A program made the position numbers and the translations under genes. The notes beneath the pieces were generated by a model that was not told where the DNA came from, did no database searches, and was given only the letters and a program-made list of their open reading frames with translations. Below, piece by piece: positions 14,193 through 21,763 of a DNA stretch of 24,971 nt; the first letter of the stretch is position 1, and every line of letters starts with the position of its first letter. The DNA is taken from positions 1 through 24,971 of the forward strand of contig URVA01000010.1 of NCBI GenBank assembly GCA_900551155.1, written 5' to 3'. The stretch is from an uncultured Eggerthella sp. (GTDB lineage: Bacteria; Actinomycetota; Coriobacteriia; Coriobacteriales; Eggerthellaceae).

Positions 14193-17100
14193 ATGAATGC
14201 GCGTATTAATTTAGCTACCGCCGATGAAGCGGTAGTGAATCTTCTTGCAACAACTCTAGATTTACCGAACTTTATTGCAGCCACCCTTGCTTCTCGTGGT
14301 ATTGATACCCCTGAAAAAGCGGAGGCGTTTTTGCATCCTGCGCTGGAAACAGATTGGCAGGATCCTTATTTAATTGATGGCATGGATGCTGCGGTAGATC
14401 GCATTGCTCAGGCTATACGCAATGAAGAACACATTTTGGTGTATGGCGATTTCGACTTGGATGGCGTGTCTGCAACAACGCTTATGACCCGTGGTCTGCG
14501 GGCGTGCGGTGCTCGCGTGACCCCTTTTATTCCGCTGCGTTTTGAAGAAGGCTATGGCTTATCTGATGCTTCGATTGAGCGTGTGGCAACCTACAACCCC
14601 AATTTGGTTGTTACGGTGGACAACGGCATTGCCGCACAGCGCGAAGTGCAGATTTTGCTCGACCGCGGTATAGATGTTGTTATTACCGACCACCATGAGC
14701 CAGCAGATTTGGTACCTGTTGGGGTGCCTGTGGTTGATCCGAAATGCAGCGATAATCCCAGTGCTATTTTGGCAGGCGCGGGTGTTGCGCTAAAGGTTAT
14801 GCAGGCGGTGGGGTCGCGCTTTGGAAAGCCTAATTTGTGGCGCGATCTTATAGACTTGGCAACCTTGGGTACTGTTGCCGACCTTATGCCTATGCGCGAA
14901 CAGAACCGTGCTTTGGTAAGCGAAGGCTTGCGCATGATAAACGAAAACCCAAGACCCTGTATTGCGGCGCTTTTGGGTGAATCGGGTTTTGCGGATAAGC
15001 CAGTAACTTCTTCGAATCTTAGTTTTACGCTGGTTCCGCGTCTTAATGCAGCAGGACGTATGGGCAACGCACAGCTGGCACTTGATTTGTTGCTCAGCGA
15101 TGATTTTGCCGATTCGGCCCATTTAGCTTCCGAATTGGAAGATACCAATACGCGCCGCAGGACCATTGAGGCTGAACTGGCAGAAGTTGCTTCTGCTCAG
15201 GCGGAACAGGTATTTAAGGGCCAGCGTGCGCTAGTAGTAGCAGGCGAGGGGTGGCATGAAGGCGTAAAGGGCATTGTGGCTTCACGCTTGGCTAACCGTT
15301 ATGGTGTTCCCACCTTGCTTTTCACCATTGAAGGTGATGAAGCGCACGGATCGGGCCGTAGTGTTGGCCAGGTCAATCTTTTCCAGGCGGTATCAAACTG
15401 TCAGGATATTTTGGTGCGCTTTGGCGGTCACCATGCTGCGGTAGGAGTAACACTTAAAGCGGATAAAATTCCAGAATTTACCGAGCGTTTATGCGAATAC
15501 ATGGATAAGCTGCCACCCGAGGATTTCATTCCTCGCATTGACGTGGATGCATCGGTAGATCTTAGCGAGCTTACTCTTGCCAATGTTGAAAAGCTCGATT
15601 TGTTGGCGCCTTTTGGTCAGGAAAATTCCAGCCCTCATTTTCTGGCTCATGGCGTTATGATGGCGGGCGGACGTGCTGTGGGGGCGGATAAGAATCATCT
15701 TTCCTGCACGTTGACCGATGGTATTCATTCACTGAATTGCATTATGTTTCATTGCTCCGATACTGCAGCGCTGCTTAACTGTGGTTGTGCTTTGGATGCG
15801 GTGTTTGAACTACAAATTGATACCTGGAAAGGACGTCGTTCGGTAAAAGCGGTTGTGTCATCGCTTAAGCCCGTGTCTCCTTGTGCGGCACTGGAAGCGT
15901 GCTTGGAGGATACCGATAAAGATTTTGTTACTGGTCTTGTTGCGGCTGGCATGACCGAGCGCGCTATGCGCGATGCTTCTGAATGGGAATGCCCCGAATC
16001 GGATCGGGTAATGTGGGAGAGCCGTGCGCAGTCCGACCCTGAAGCTTTTAGGCAAGACTTAATTCAGGCATTTCTTGGGGAAGGAAGCTTGCATACTTCC
16101 CAGCAGCAGGCACTTGATTTGCTTGATAAGGGGCATTCGGTATTTGCCGTTATGGGAACGGGCCGAGGGAAGTCGCTTATTTTCTACATTCACGCTGCTG
16201 AATTGGCGCTTGCAAAACACAAGACCAGCTTATTTGTGTATCCGCTTCGTGCGCTTGTGGCAGACCAGGCTTTCCATTTGGAGCGAACCTTAGGTTCGTT
16301 TGGTTTGACGGTAGAAATGCTTACGGGCGCCACGCAAGAATCCGATCGCGCGCGCATTATGCATGATTTGGCGCAGGGCTCAATTGATATGGTGCTTACC
16401 ACACCAGAGTATCTTGATTTTCACGCGAGCGAACTGGCGCAGGCGTGCTCGATTGATTTTGTGGTTATTGACGAGGCACATCATGTGGGTACCTCGAAAG
16501 CGGGATTCCGTCCTTCCTATACGCGGTTGGGAAATGCCCTTCATCGGTTGGGTAACCCTCAGGTGTTGGCACTTACCGCAACGGCAGACGATGCTATTAC
16601 TGAAGATATTCGCACTGCCTTCGGTTTGGATGATTTAGTGTTTGATGATACTGAGCGTTCCAATTTAGTAGTGGTGGATCAGCGCAACAGCAAGAAGCGT
16701 GAACGTTATTTGGCAAGCTTGGTGGCACGCGGAGAAAAAACGCTCATCTACGTAAATTCCCGCATGGAATCGGTGGCGCTTGTCCGCCGCCTGCGCAAGC
16801 AGGAGCCCCATATTGCTTCCTTAATTGGATTCTACAATGCAGGTCTTTCCCGTTCTGAGCGAGCACGCGTTGAAACCTTATTTAGAGAGGGCGGCCTTCA
16901 GATACTGGTAGCTACTTCTGCCTTTGGTGAAGGGGTGGATATTCCTGGAGTTCGCCATGTGGTGTTGTATCACCTGCCGTTTAGCGAAGTTGAATTCAAC
17001 CAAATGAGTGGACGCGCGGGACGCGATGGCGCTGAAGCGCAGATTCATTTGTTATTCAGCAAAGCAGATGTAGATCTTAATACCGCCTTGTTGCATGAAA

Positions 17101-17537
17101 TTGCTCCCGACCATGATGAAATGGCGCAGATTTATCGAGGTTTGCGCGCTATTCAGCAATCCGTTCCGCAAAGCTTTTTCGAATTGGATGCAGATGATGT
17201 AGCGCGCCGTGCAACGCGTCTGTTTGGCGCCACGGTAACTCCCGAGCAGGTAAATAATGGCGTTGCGGTATTCGAAGAACTGGGTTTGTTAGAAACTAAA
17301 ACCGAAGATGATAAGCAGGCTTTTTCTGTGAGTTCTGCTGTTAAGCGGTTTGTATATGTCGTAGACTATAAAGGAAAAGTTGAACTAAGCGATAGCGTGC
17401 AGTATCGTGAAGGTTTAGACGAATTTGATTCATTCATGACATTTAAAGACTGGGTGCTGGGGAGTTCTGCGGATCAGTTGCAAGACCGCATTAGGCACCC
17501 CTTACTTCCGTATAGTACTGACGGAGAGGGGAGGTAG
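14193..17537 (+). CDS. recJ: RecJ exonuclease fused to RecQ-like SF2 helicase
   Basis: An uninterrupted 1114-residue reading frame. Residues about 20-560 are a full RecJ 5'-3' single-strand exonuclease: DHH motifs YGDFDLDG (84-91: D86, D88, D90), VDNGI (D143), TDHHEP (166-170), LGTVADL (D230), RLNAAGRM (283-290); DHHA1 GWHEGVKG (353-360), GSGRS (386-390), GGHHAAVG (411-418); then an OB-type region. Residues about 630-960 are an SF2 helicase of RecQ style: Walker A GTGRGKS (655-661), DEAH box (760-763), LTATA (794-798), VATSAFGEGVDIPG and QMSGRAGRDG (937-946). No RQC zinc cluster or HRDC is visible; the last 150 residues look winged-helix-like plus a conserved EFDSFMTFKDWVLGSSAD segment. Ordinary RecJ is about 560-790 residues. 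It would unwind and degrade the 5' strand at breaks in one protein. rel follows 3 nt downstream. Confidence 0.93.
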   Translation: MNARINLATADEAVVNLLATTLDLPNFIAATLASRGIDTPEKAEAFLHPALETDWQDPYLIDGMDAAVDRIAQAIRNEEHILVYGDFDLDGVSATTLMTRGLRACGARVTPFIPLRFEEGYGLSDASIERVATYNPNLVVTVDNGIAAQREVQILLDRGIDVVITDHHEPADLVPVGVPVVDPKCSDNPSAILAGAGVALKVMQAVGSRFGKPNLWRDLIDLATLGTVADLMPMREQNRALVSEGLRMINENPRPCIAALLGESGFADKPVTSSNLSFTLVPRLNAAGRMGNAQLALDLLLSDDFADSAHLASELEDTNTRRRTIEAELAEVASAQAEQVFKGQRALVVAGEGWHEGVKGIVASRLANRYGVPTLLFTIEGDEAHGSGRSVGQVNLFQAVSNCQDILVRFGGHHAAVGVTLKADKIPEFTERLCEYMDKLPPEDFIPRIDVDASVDLSELTLANVEKLDLLAPFGQENSSPHFLAHGVMMAGGRAVGADKNHLSCTLTDGIHSLNCIMFHCSDTAALLNCGCALDAVFELQIDTWKGRRSVKAVVSSLKPVSPCAALEACLEDTDKDFVTGLVAAGMTERAMRDASEWECPESDRVMWESRAQSDPEAFRQDLIQAFLGEGSLHTSQQQALDLLDKGHSVFAVMGTGRGKSLIFYIHAAELALAKHKTSLFVYPLRALVADQAFHLERTLGSFGLTVEMLTGATQESDRARIMHDLAQGSIDMVLTTPEYLDFHASELAQACSIDFVVIDEAHHVGTSKAGFRPSYTRLGNALHRLGNPQVLALTATADDAITEDIRTAFGLDDLVFDDTERSNLVVVDQRNSKKRERYLASLVARGEKTLIYVNSRMESVALVRRLRKQEPHIASLIGFYNAGLSRSERARVETLFREGGLQILVATSAFGEGVDIPGVRHVVLYHLPFSEVEFNQMSGRAGRDGAEAQIHLLFSKADVDLNTALLHEIAPDHDEMAQIYRGLRAIQQSVPQSFFELDADDVARRATRLFGATVTPEQVNNGVAVFEELGLLETKTEDDKQAFSVSSAVKRFVYVVDYKGKVELSDSVQYREGLDEFDSFMTFKDWVLGSSADQLQDRIRHPLLPYSTDGEGR

Positions 17538-17540
17538 ATC

Positions 17541-19865
17541 ATGGCGAATTCTTATGTTCACCAAGTGGGTTTGGTGCCATCCGCTGTTGATCCCACTATT
17601 AAATCATCCACTTCTGCTCCTGTTGGTTCCGATCCTGAAGAGCGTTTTTTGGAATTAGAGCGGCTGACCTCTTCGTATTTGGACGACGACGATCGTGCGT
17701 TGTTGGAAAAAGCGTTTCGCTTTGCCGATGAAATGCACGCAGGTCAAAAGCGCAAGTCGGGCGAAGCGTTTGTTATTCATCCTGTTGAAGTTGCTATTAT
17801 CTTGGCCGATCTTCACATGGATGTTGAAACATTGTGCGCAGCACTGCTGCACGACACCGTAGAAGATACCGTTGCTACCAAACAACAGGTAACCGAGCTT
17901 TTTGGTGAAGCAATTGCGAACTTGGTCGATGGCGTTACCAAGATTGCAAAACTTTCTGTAGAAACCCTTTCCGATGAGCAGGCTGAAACGTTTCGTAAGA
18001 TGCTCATCGCAATGAATAAAGATATTCGCGTTGTTGTAATTAAGCTTGCCGACCGTTTGCACAATATGCGCACGCTTTCTGCGCTGCGTGAAGACAGGCG
18101 AATTTTTAAGGCGCGCGAAACCTTGGAAATTTATGCCCCGATTGCTCATCGTTTAGGCATTAGTTCTATTAAGTGGGAATTGGAAGATTTGGCATTCTTC
18201 TATTTGGAACCCACAAAGTTTAAGCAGGTTTCTCGCATGGTTGCAGAAACCCGCAAAGAGCGCGAAGAATATCTGGAAAGCATCATTGATATTCTTCATG
18301 GCGAAATGGAAAAGATTGGGGTAGAGGCGCAAATTATGGGCCGCCCCAAGCACCTGTATTCCATTTATCAGAAAATGACCAAGCGTGGTAAGGGCTTTTC
18401 GGAAATTTACGACTTAAGTGCGGTGCGTATTATTACTACCTCCGTTAAGGATTGTTATTCTGCGCTCGGTGCGGTACATAGCTTGTGGCATCCTATGCCT
18501 GGTCGATTCAAAGACTACATTGCTATGCCAAAGTTCAACATGTACCAAAGCTTGCATACCACCGTTATTGGCCCTACGGGTCGTCCGCTTGAGGTGCAAA
18601 TTCGTACCGAAGAAATGCATCGTATGAGCGAATACGGTGTTGCTGCGCACTGGCGCTACAAGGAAAAGGGCGGCAAAGGCTCTAATGATTCATTCGATAA
18701 GCAAATTGCATGGCTGCGTGAAATGGTTGACTGGCAGGACGAAACCAAGGATTCTCGTGAATTCTTGAAGTCCTTAAAGACCGACCTTGATCCTAAGGAA
18801 GTATTTGTCTTTACGCCTAAGGGCAAGGCTATGAGTTTGCGCTTTGGTTCAACGCCGGTGGACTTTGCCTACGCTATTCACACCGAGGTAGGACATCACT
18901 GCGTTGGCGCTAAGGTAAACGGCTCAATCGTTCCTTTGAGCTATCAGTTACAGATGGGCGATCGTGTTGAAATTTTGACACAGAAAAGCGCAACTCCTTC
19001 GCGCGACTGGCTCAATATCGTAAAAACGCCTTCGGCTCGTTCGAAGATTCGCTCTTACTTCTCTAAGATGAGTCGTTCTGATGACTTGCAAACAGGGCGC
19101 GATAAATTGGTCCACGAAATGCGTAAGCATGGTCTGGGCATTTCATCGGCACAAAGCATGCGTGCTATGAAACAAGTTGCGGAAGCAATGGGCTTTAAGA
19201 GCGCCGACGATATGCTGGTTAATATTGGTTCGGGCAAAGAAAACCCCATACATGTGGCAAACCGCATGTTAAAGATTTTGGTGGATAAGGGTACCGAAGA
19301 TGCCGAAAAGCCTCTGATGGGTATGTCGGCTTCTGCTACGGGTAAGATGCCGCCGATGCTTACCAGCGTAAAGCGTCCAAAAAAGCATGAAACTCATGCT
19401 TCGAATGGTGTTGTGGTGCGCGGTATTGATGATGTTTTGGTTCGTCTTTCTCGTTGCTGTAACCCCGTGCCAGGTGACAAGATTATTGGTTTTGTAACGC
19501 GTGGTCGTGGTGTTTCAGTCCATCGTGAAGATTGCCCTAATGCGGTAGAGCTCAAACAGCATCCTGAACGTATCATTGAGGTTCATTGGGAAGATAGCGT
19601 GCCTGATGCAATTTATAACGTGGAAATTATTGTTGAGGCGCTCGATCGCATGAACCTGCTTATCGATGTTGCTTCGGTATTGTCCGAATATGGCGCTAAC
19701 ATGCTTAATGTTTCTTCGACAACGCATCGCGATGGCATGGCAGAAATGCGCTTCTTGTTCCAAATTTCTGATATCAGCAAAATTGAGCGTATTCTTTCCA
19801 AGATTAATGCGGTTGAAGGAGTATTTGACGCACGTCGTATGATGTCAGGCTCCACGACAAAGTAA
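17541..19865 (+). CDS. rel: Bifunctional (p)ppGpp synthetase/hydrolase Rel
   Basis: A 774-residue RelA/SpoT homologue. The HD hydrolase domain is intact (H80 in FVIHP, HDTVEDT with H104 and D105, D171 in LADRLHNMRT), so both hydrolysis and synthesis are expected. The synthetase domain contains GRPKHLYSIYQKM, RFKDYIAMPKFNMYQSLHT and LEVQIRTEEMH...AAHWRYK. Then come TGS (EVFVFTPKGKAMSLRFGSTPVDFAYAIH), a helical part, the Cys pair of the zinc-finger region (RCCNPVPGD), and a C-terminal ACT domain (VEIIVEALDRMNLL). The ATG at 17541 is preceded by GAGGGGAGG lying in the last codons of recJ, and the two genes are 3 nt apart: one operon. A recJ-rel neighbourhood is also known in Firmicutes. Confidence 0.97.
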   Translation: MANSYVHQVGLVPSAVDPTIKSSTSAPVGSDPEERFLELERLTSSYLDDDDRALLEKAFRFADEMHAGQKRKSGEAFVIHPVEVAIILADLHMDVETLCAALLHDTVEDTVATKQQVTELFGEAIANLVDGVTKIAKLSVETLSDEQAETFRKMLIAMNKDIRVVVIKLADRLHNMRTLSALREDRRIFKARETLEIYAPIAHRLGISSIKWELEDLAFFYLEPTKFKQVSRMVAETRKEREEYLESIIDILHGEMEKIGVEAQIMGRPKHLYSIYQKMTKRGKGFSEIYDLSAVRIITTSVKDCYSALGAVHSLWHPMPGRFKDYIAMPKFNMYQSLHTTVIGPTGRPLEVQIRTEEMHRMSEYGVAAHWRYKEKGGKGSNDSFDKQIAWLREMVDWQDETKDSREFLKSLKTDLDPKEVFVFTPKGKAMSLRFGSTPVDFAYAIHTEVGHHCVGAKVNGSIVPLSYQLQMGDRVEILTQKSATPSRDWLNIVKTPSARSKIRSYFSKMSRSDDLQTGRDKLVHEMRKHGLGISSAQSMRAMKQVAEAMGFKSADDMLVNIGSGKENPIHVANRMLKILVDKGTEDAEKPLMGMSASATGKMPPMLTSVKRPKKHETHASNGVVVRGIDDVLVRLSRCCNPVPGDKIIGFVTRGRGVSVHREDCPNAVELKQHPERIIEVHWEDSVPDAIYNVEIIVEALDRMNLLIDVASVLSEYGANMLNVSSTTHRDGMAEMRFLFQISDISKIERILSKINAVEGVFDARRMMSGSTTK

Positions 19866-19907
19866 GTGTTTGGAAATATAACCTAGGTTAATGAAGGGGT
19901 TTCATCC

Positions 19908-20588
19908 ATGAAGATACAAGTAAAGCGCAAGGGACGCGGGGTATATAGCGTAACGGGTGCTTGTGTAGATATTGAATATAGTGTTTTAGGACCTATTGCT
20001 AACAATACGTATGTCATTTCCGATGGTGACTTTACCTTTGTGGTAGATCCTTCACATGATGCGGATGCCATTTTGAAAATGGTAGGTAACCGTTCGGTGG
20101 ATGCCATTGTGGTTACCCATCATCATGCCGACCATACGAGTGCACTTAAAGCGCTTAAAGATAAAACAGGGGCTCCCGTGTATGCTTCTGCTATTGATAC
20201 GCCCGTAATTGAAAATCAGCCAAAGGATTTTCCTCCAGCAGAATCGTGCGAGGTTGATGTTCAACTAAAAGACAAGCAGACCGTAAAGCTTGGCAATATG
20301 GCATGGAAAGTGCTGGCAACTCCAGGTCATACGCCAGGTGGCATTTGCCTGTTCTTGGAGTCTGATAAGGGCAAGTATTTTGATGGTGCTAACGTTTTAA
20401 TTTCAGGTGACACACTGTTCTGCGGATCTATTGGCAGGACCGATTTTGAAGGCGGTAACGACAAACAGATGCGTGCCTCTCTTCGTCGTTTATCGCAGTT
20501 GCCAAATGACACGTTGGTGCTTCCTGGGCATAATTCGCTCACTACGATTGCGGATGAACAGCGTCGCGTGTTTGCGTATTTCTGCTAA
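19908..20588 (+). CDS. MBL-fold metallohydrolase (glyoxalase II-like)
   Basis: A 226-residue metallo-beta-lactamase-fold hydrolase with complete metal ligands: THHHADH (H71, H73, D75, H76), TPGHTPGG (H141), SGDTLF (D168) and LPGHNS (H208). It resembles the small hydrolases often found after rel and loosely named hydroxyacylglutathione hydrolases; true glyoxalase II activity is doubtful without glutathione. The ATG at 19908 has AAGGGG upstream, 42 nt after the rel stop, so it is probably the third gene of the recJ-rel unit. Residues 1-20 are a basic extension before the fold begins. Substrate unknown. Confidence 0.92.
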   Translation: MKIQVKRKGRGVYSVTGACVDIEYSVLGPIANNTYVISDGDFTFVVDPSHDADAILKMVGNRSVDAIVVTHHHADHTSALKALKDKTGAPVYASAIDTPVIENQPKDFPPAESCEVDVQLKDKQTVKLGNMAWKVLATPGHTPGGICLFLESDKGKYFDGANVLISGDTLFCGSIGRTDFEGGNDKQMRASLRRLSQLPNDTLVLPGHNSLTTIADEQRRVFAYFC

Positions 20589-20651
20589 AAGAATTCCTAT
20601 GAGCGTTTACAATAATGTAATAAAGAAAAACTAAGCGATTAGCAAGGTCTA

Positions 20652-20690
20652 TATAGTGTGGTAAAGCTCAGCGCATCAGGGGGGATCTAA
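20652..20690 (+). promoter_or_regulatory. -10 candidate and very strong ribosome site for the DUF47 gene
   Basis: TATAGT (20652-20657) is a good -10 with no clear -35. AGGGGGGAT (about 20678-20686) ends 4 nt before the ATG and is the strongest Shine-Dalgarno site in the window, suggesting high translation. Confidence 0.5.
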
Positions 20691-21347
20691 ATGGCTAAAC
20701 TGACCAAGAAAGAACTCAAGAAGAAAAAGAAGAAGTTTGACTACTATGATGCTTTCGAAACTCAGGCATCAATCGCAGTAAAAGAAGCAAAGCTTCTCAA
20801 AGAAATTGTTGATGAGTTTGATTCAGTTGAGCAGATCGAAGAACGTCTTGGTCGTGCTCATGCGCTCGAGCGTGAGGCTGATGAGGTATGCCACAGCATC
20901 TTTGAAAGCCTGATCACCGACTTTGTAACACCAATCGATCGTGAAGATGTTATTGGCATTGCTGAAAACCTTGACGAGGTTATTGACCTTACTGAAGAAA
21001 TCATCCAGCGCTTCTACATGTACGACATTCACTTCATGCACGAGGATGCTAAGAAGTTTGCAAAACTGATTGTTCGTTCCTGTGAGGCGCTTTCTAATGC
21101 AATGGCGGATTTCCGCAACTGCAAGAAATCCGACAAGTTTAAGTCGCTCATTTATCAGGTAAACGAGCTTGAGGATGAAGCAGATGAGTTATACATCAAA
21201 CTTATCCGTCAGCTCTACACCGATGAGCGCGAACACACTATGCGTGTTATTGTTTGGACGCGTCTTTTGGATGCCATGGAGGACTGTGTTGACCAGTGTG
21301 AATTGGTAGCCAATAAGATGAACATGGTTATGGTTAAGTATGCCTAA
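20691..21347 (+). CDS. DUF47 / PhoU-like phosphate-transport accessory protein
   Basis: A 218-residue, almost entirely alpha-helical, highly charged protein of the PhoU_div (DUF47) family. These normally partner PiT-type inorganic phosphate transporters and bind metals through acidic helices. Visible pattern: helix HALEREADEVCHSIFESL (about 57-74) with the E/D-x-x-D/E character of the family, FVTPIDREDVIGIAENLDEV (about 78-97) and a second repeat NELEDEADELYIKLIRQLY. The N-terminus is a poly-lysine stretch (KKELKKKKKKF). No PiT gene is adjacent, which is unusual; the partner must lie elsewhere. It has its own promoter candidate and a very strong ribosome site. Its last codons are partly duplicated just downstream. 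Confidence 0.88.
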   Translation: MAKLTKKELKKKKKKFDYYDAFETQASIAVKEAKLLKEIVDEFDSVEQIEERLGRAHALEREADEVCHSIFESLITDFVTPIDREDVIGIAENLDEVIDLTEEIIQRFYMYDIHFMHEDAKKFAKLIVRSCEALSNAMADFRNCKKSDKFKSLIYQVNELEDEADELYIKLIRQLYTDEREHTMRVIVWTRLLDAMEDCVDQCELVANKMNMVMVKYA

Positions 21348-21393
21348 TTAGTTGCGCCGACTTGTTAAGTATGCCTAATTGGCTACGCCGACT
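21333..21393 (+). repeat. Direct repeat duplicating the 3' end of the DUF47 gene
   Basis: Positions 21333-21362 and 21364-21393 match at 27 of 30 bases. The first copy includes the last codons and stop of the DUF47 gene; the second lies in the spacer. The second copy supplies the left arm of the hairpin at 21382-21410. Confidence 0.9.
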
Positions 21394-21428
21394 CGCACAG
21401 TCGGCGTAGCATACGTACGAAACGTATG
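21382..21428 (+). terminator. Two adjacent hairpins downstream of the DUF47 gene
   Basis: GCTACGCCGACT (21382-21393) pairs perfectly with 21399-21410 around a 5-nt loop. Immediately after, CATACGT (21410-21416) pairs with ACGTATG (21422-21428) around ACGAA. The first stem is stable enough for termination, but no T tract follows, so termination by the usual mechanism is uncertain; 3' end protection is an alternative. Confidence 0.5.
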
Positions 21429-21435
21429 ACTCTGC

Positions 21436-21533
21436 ACGCCACTCTGACGGGTGCCTTGCCTTTCAATCGATACTCGCGTACCGAAGTACGCGTCGCTTTT
21501 CTTTCAAGGCAATGTGTTCCACCAGTGTGGCGT
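21436..21533. repeat. Nested imperfect palindrome, about 98 bp
   Basis: Three nested arms: 21436-21450 with 21519-21533 (12 of 15 pair), TGCCTTG 21452-21458 with CAAGGCA 21505-21511 (perfect), and core CGCGTAC 21475-21481 with GTACGCG 21486-21492 around a CGAA loop (perfect). It has no coding potential I trust. It could be a dispersed palindromic intergenic element or a structured leader or trailer. Confidence 0.6.
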
Positions 21534-21544
21534 TCGTTGTATTT

Positions 21545-21580
21545 GCCAACTATGCCAACTATGCTAACTTTGCCAACTAT
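21545..21580 (+). repeat. Four 9-bp tandem repeats, GCCAACTAT
   Basis: Units at 21545, 21554, 21563 and 21572; copies 1, 2 and 4 are identical and copy 3 is GCTAACTTT. They lie between the nested palindrome and the lysC promoter. No known role. Confidence 0.9.
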
Positions 21581-21722
21581 GCGATGCGCATTTTTGGCGC
21601 AAAAACACAAACATTTGGACGAAATTTCCCTTACTGCAGCTCTGGTTGAAAGTGGGCCAGTATCCGCTTCTTCTTTGTGAAATACCGCATATGATCTTGC
21701 TCCTACGCTTTATGCAGGTTTT

Positions 21723-21731
21723 TGGTACTAT
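21723..21731 (+). promoter_or_regulatory. Extended -10 promoter for the aspartokinase gene
   Basis: TGG before TACTAT (21726-21731), an extended -10; TATATA overlaps it. No good -35 at 17 bp. The expected start near 21738 gives a leader of about 26 nt, which leaves no room for a lysine riboswitch between this promoter and the gene. Confidence 0.5.
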
Positions 21732-21741
21732 ATACCCATTG

Positions 21742-21755
21742 TTCTCACGTGAGAA
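21742..21755. promoter_or_regulatory. Perfect 14-bp palindrome just downstream of the lysC promoter
   Basis: TTCTCACGTGAGAA is fully self-complementary. It sits at about +5 to +18 of the predicted transcript and touches the purine-rich ribosome site. It is a good operator candidate, or in RNA a short 5-bp hairpin that would cover the ribosome site. Confidence 0.55.
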
Positions 21756-21763
21756 AGAAGACC

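Noticed and set aside
21426..21680. 84-codon open frame on the plus strand between the DUF47 gene and lysC
   Set aside because: It is made of the nested palindrome and the 9-bp repeats, has no Shine-Dalgarno site, and its translation shows no family pattern.
21348..21763. Lysine riboswitch upstream of aspartokinase
   Set aside because: I looked for the conserved core and a terminator or anti-terminator near the start codon and saw neither; the predicted promoter leaves only about 26 nt of leader. A covariance-model search would settle it.
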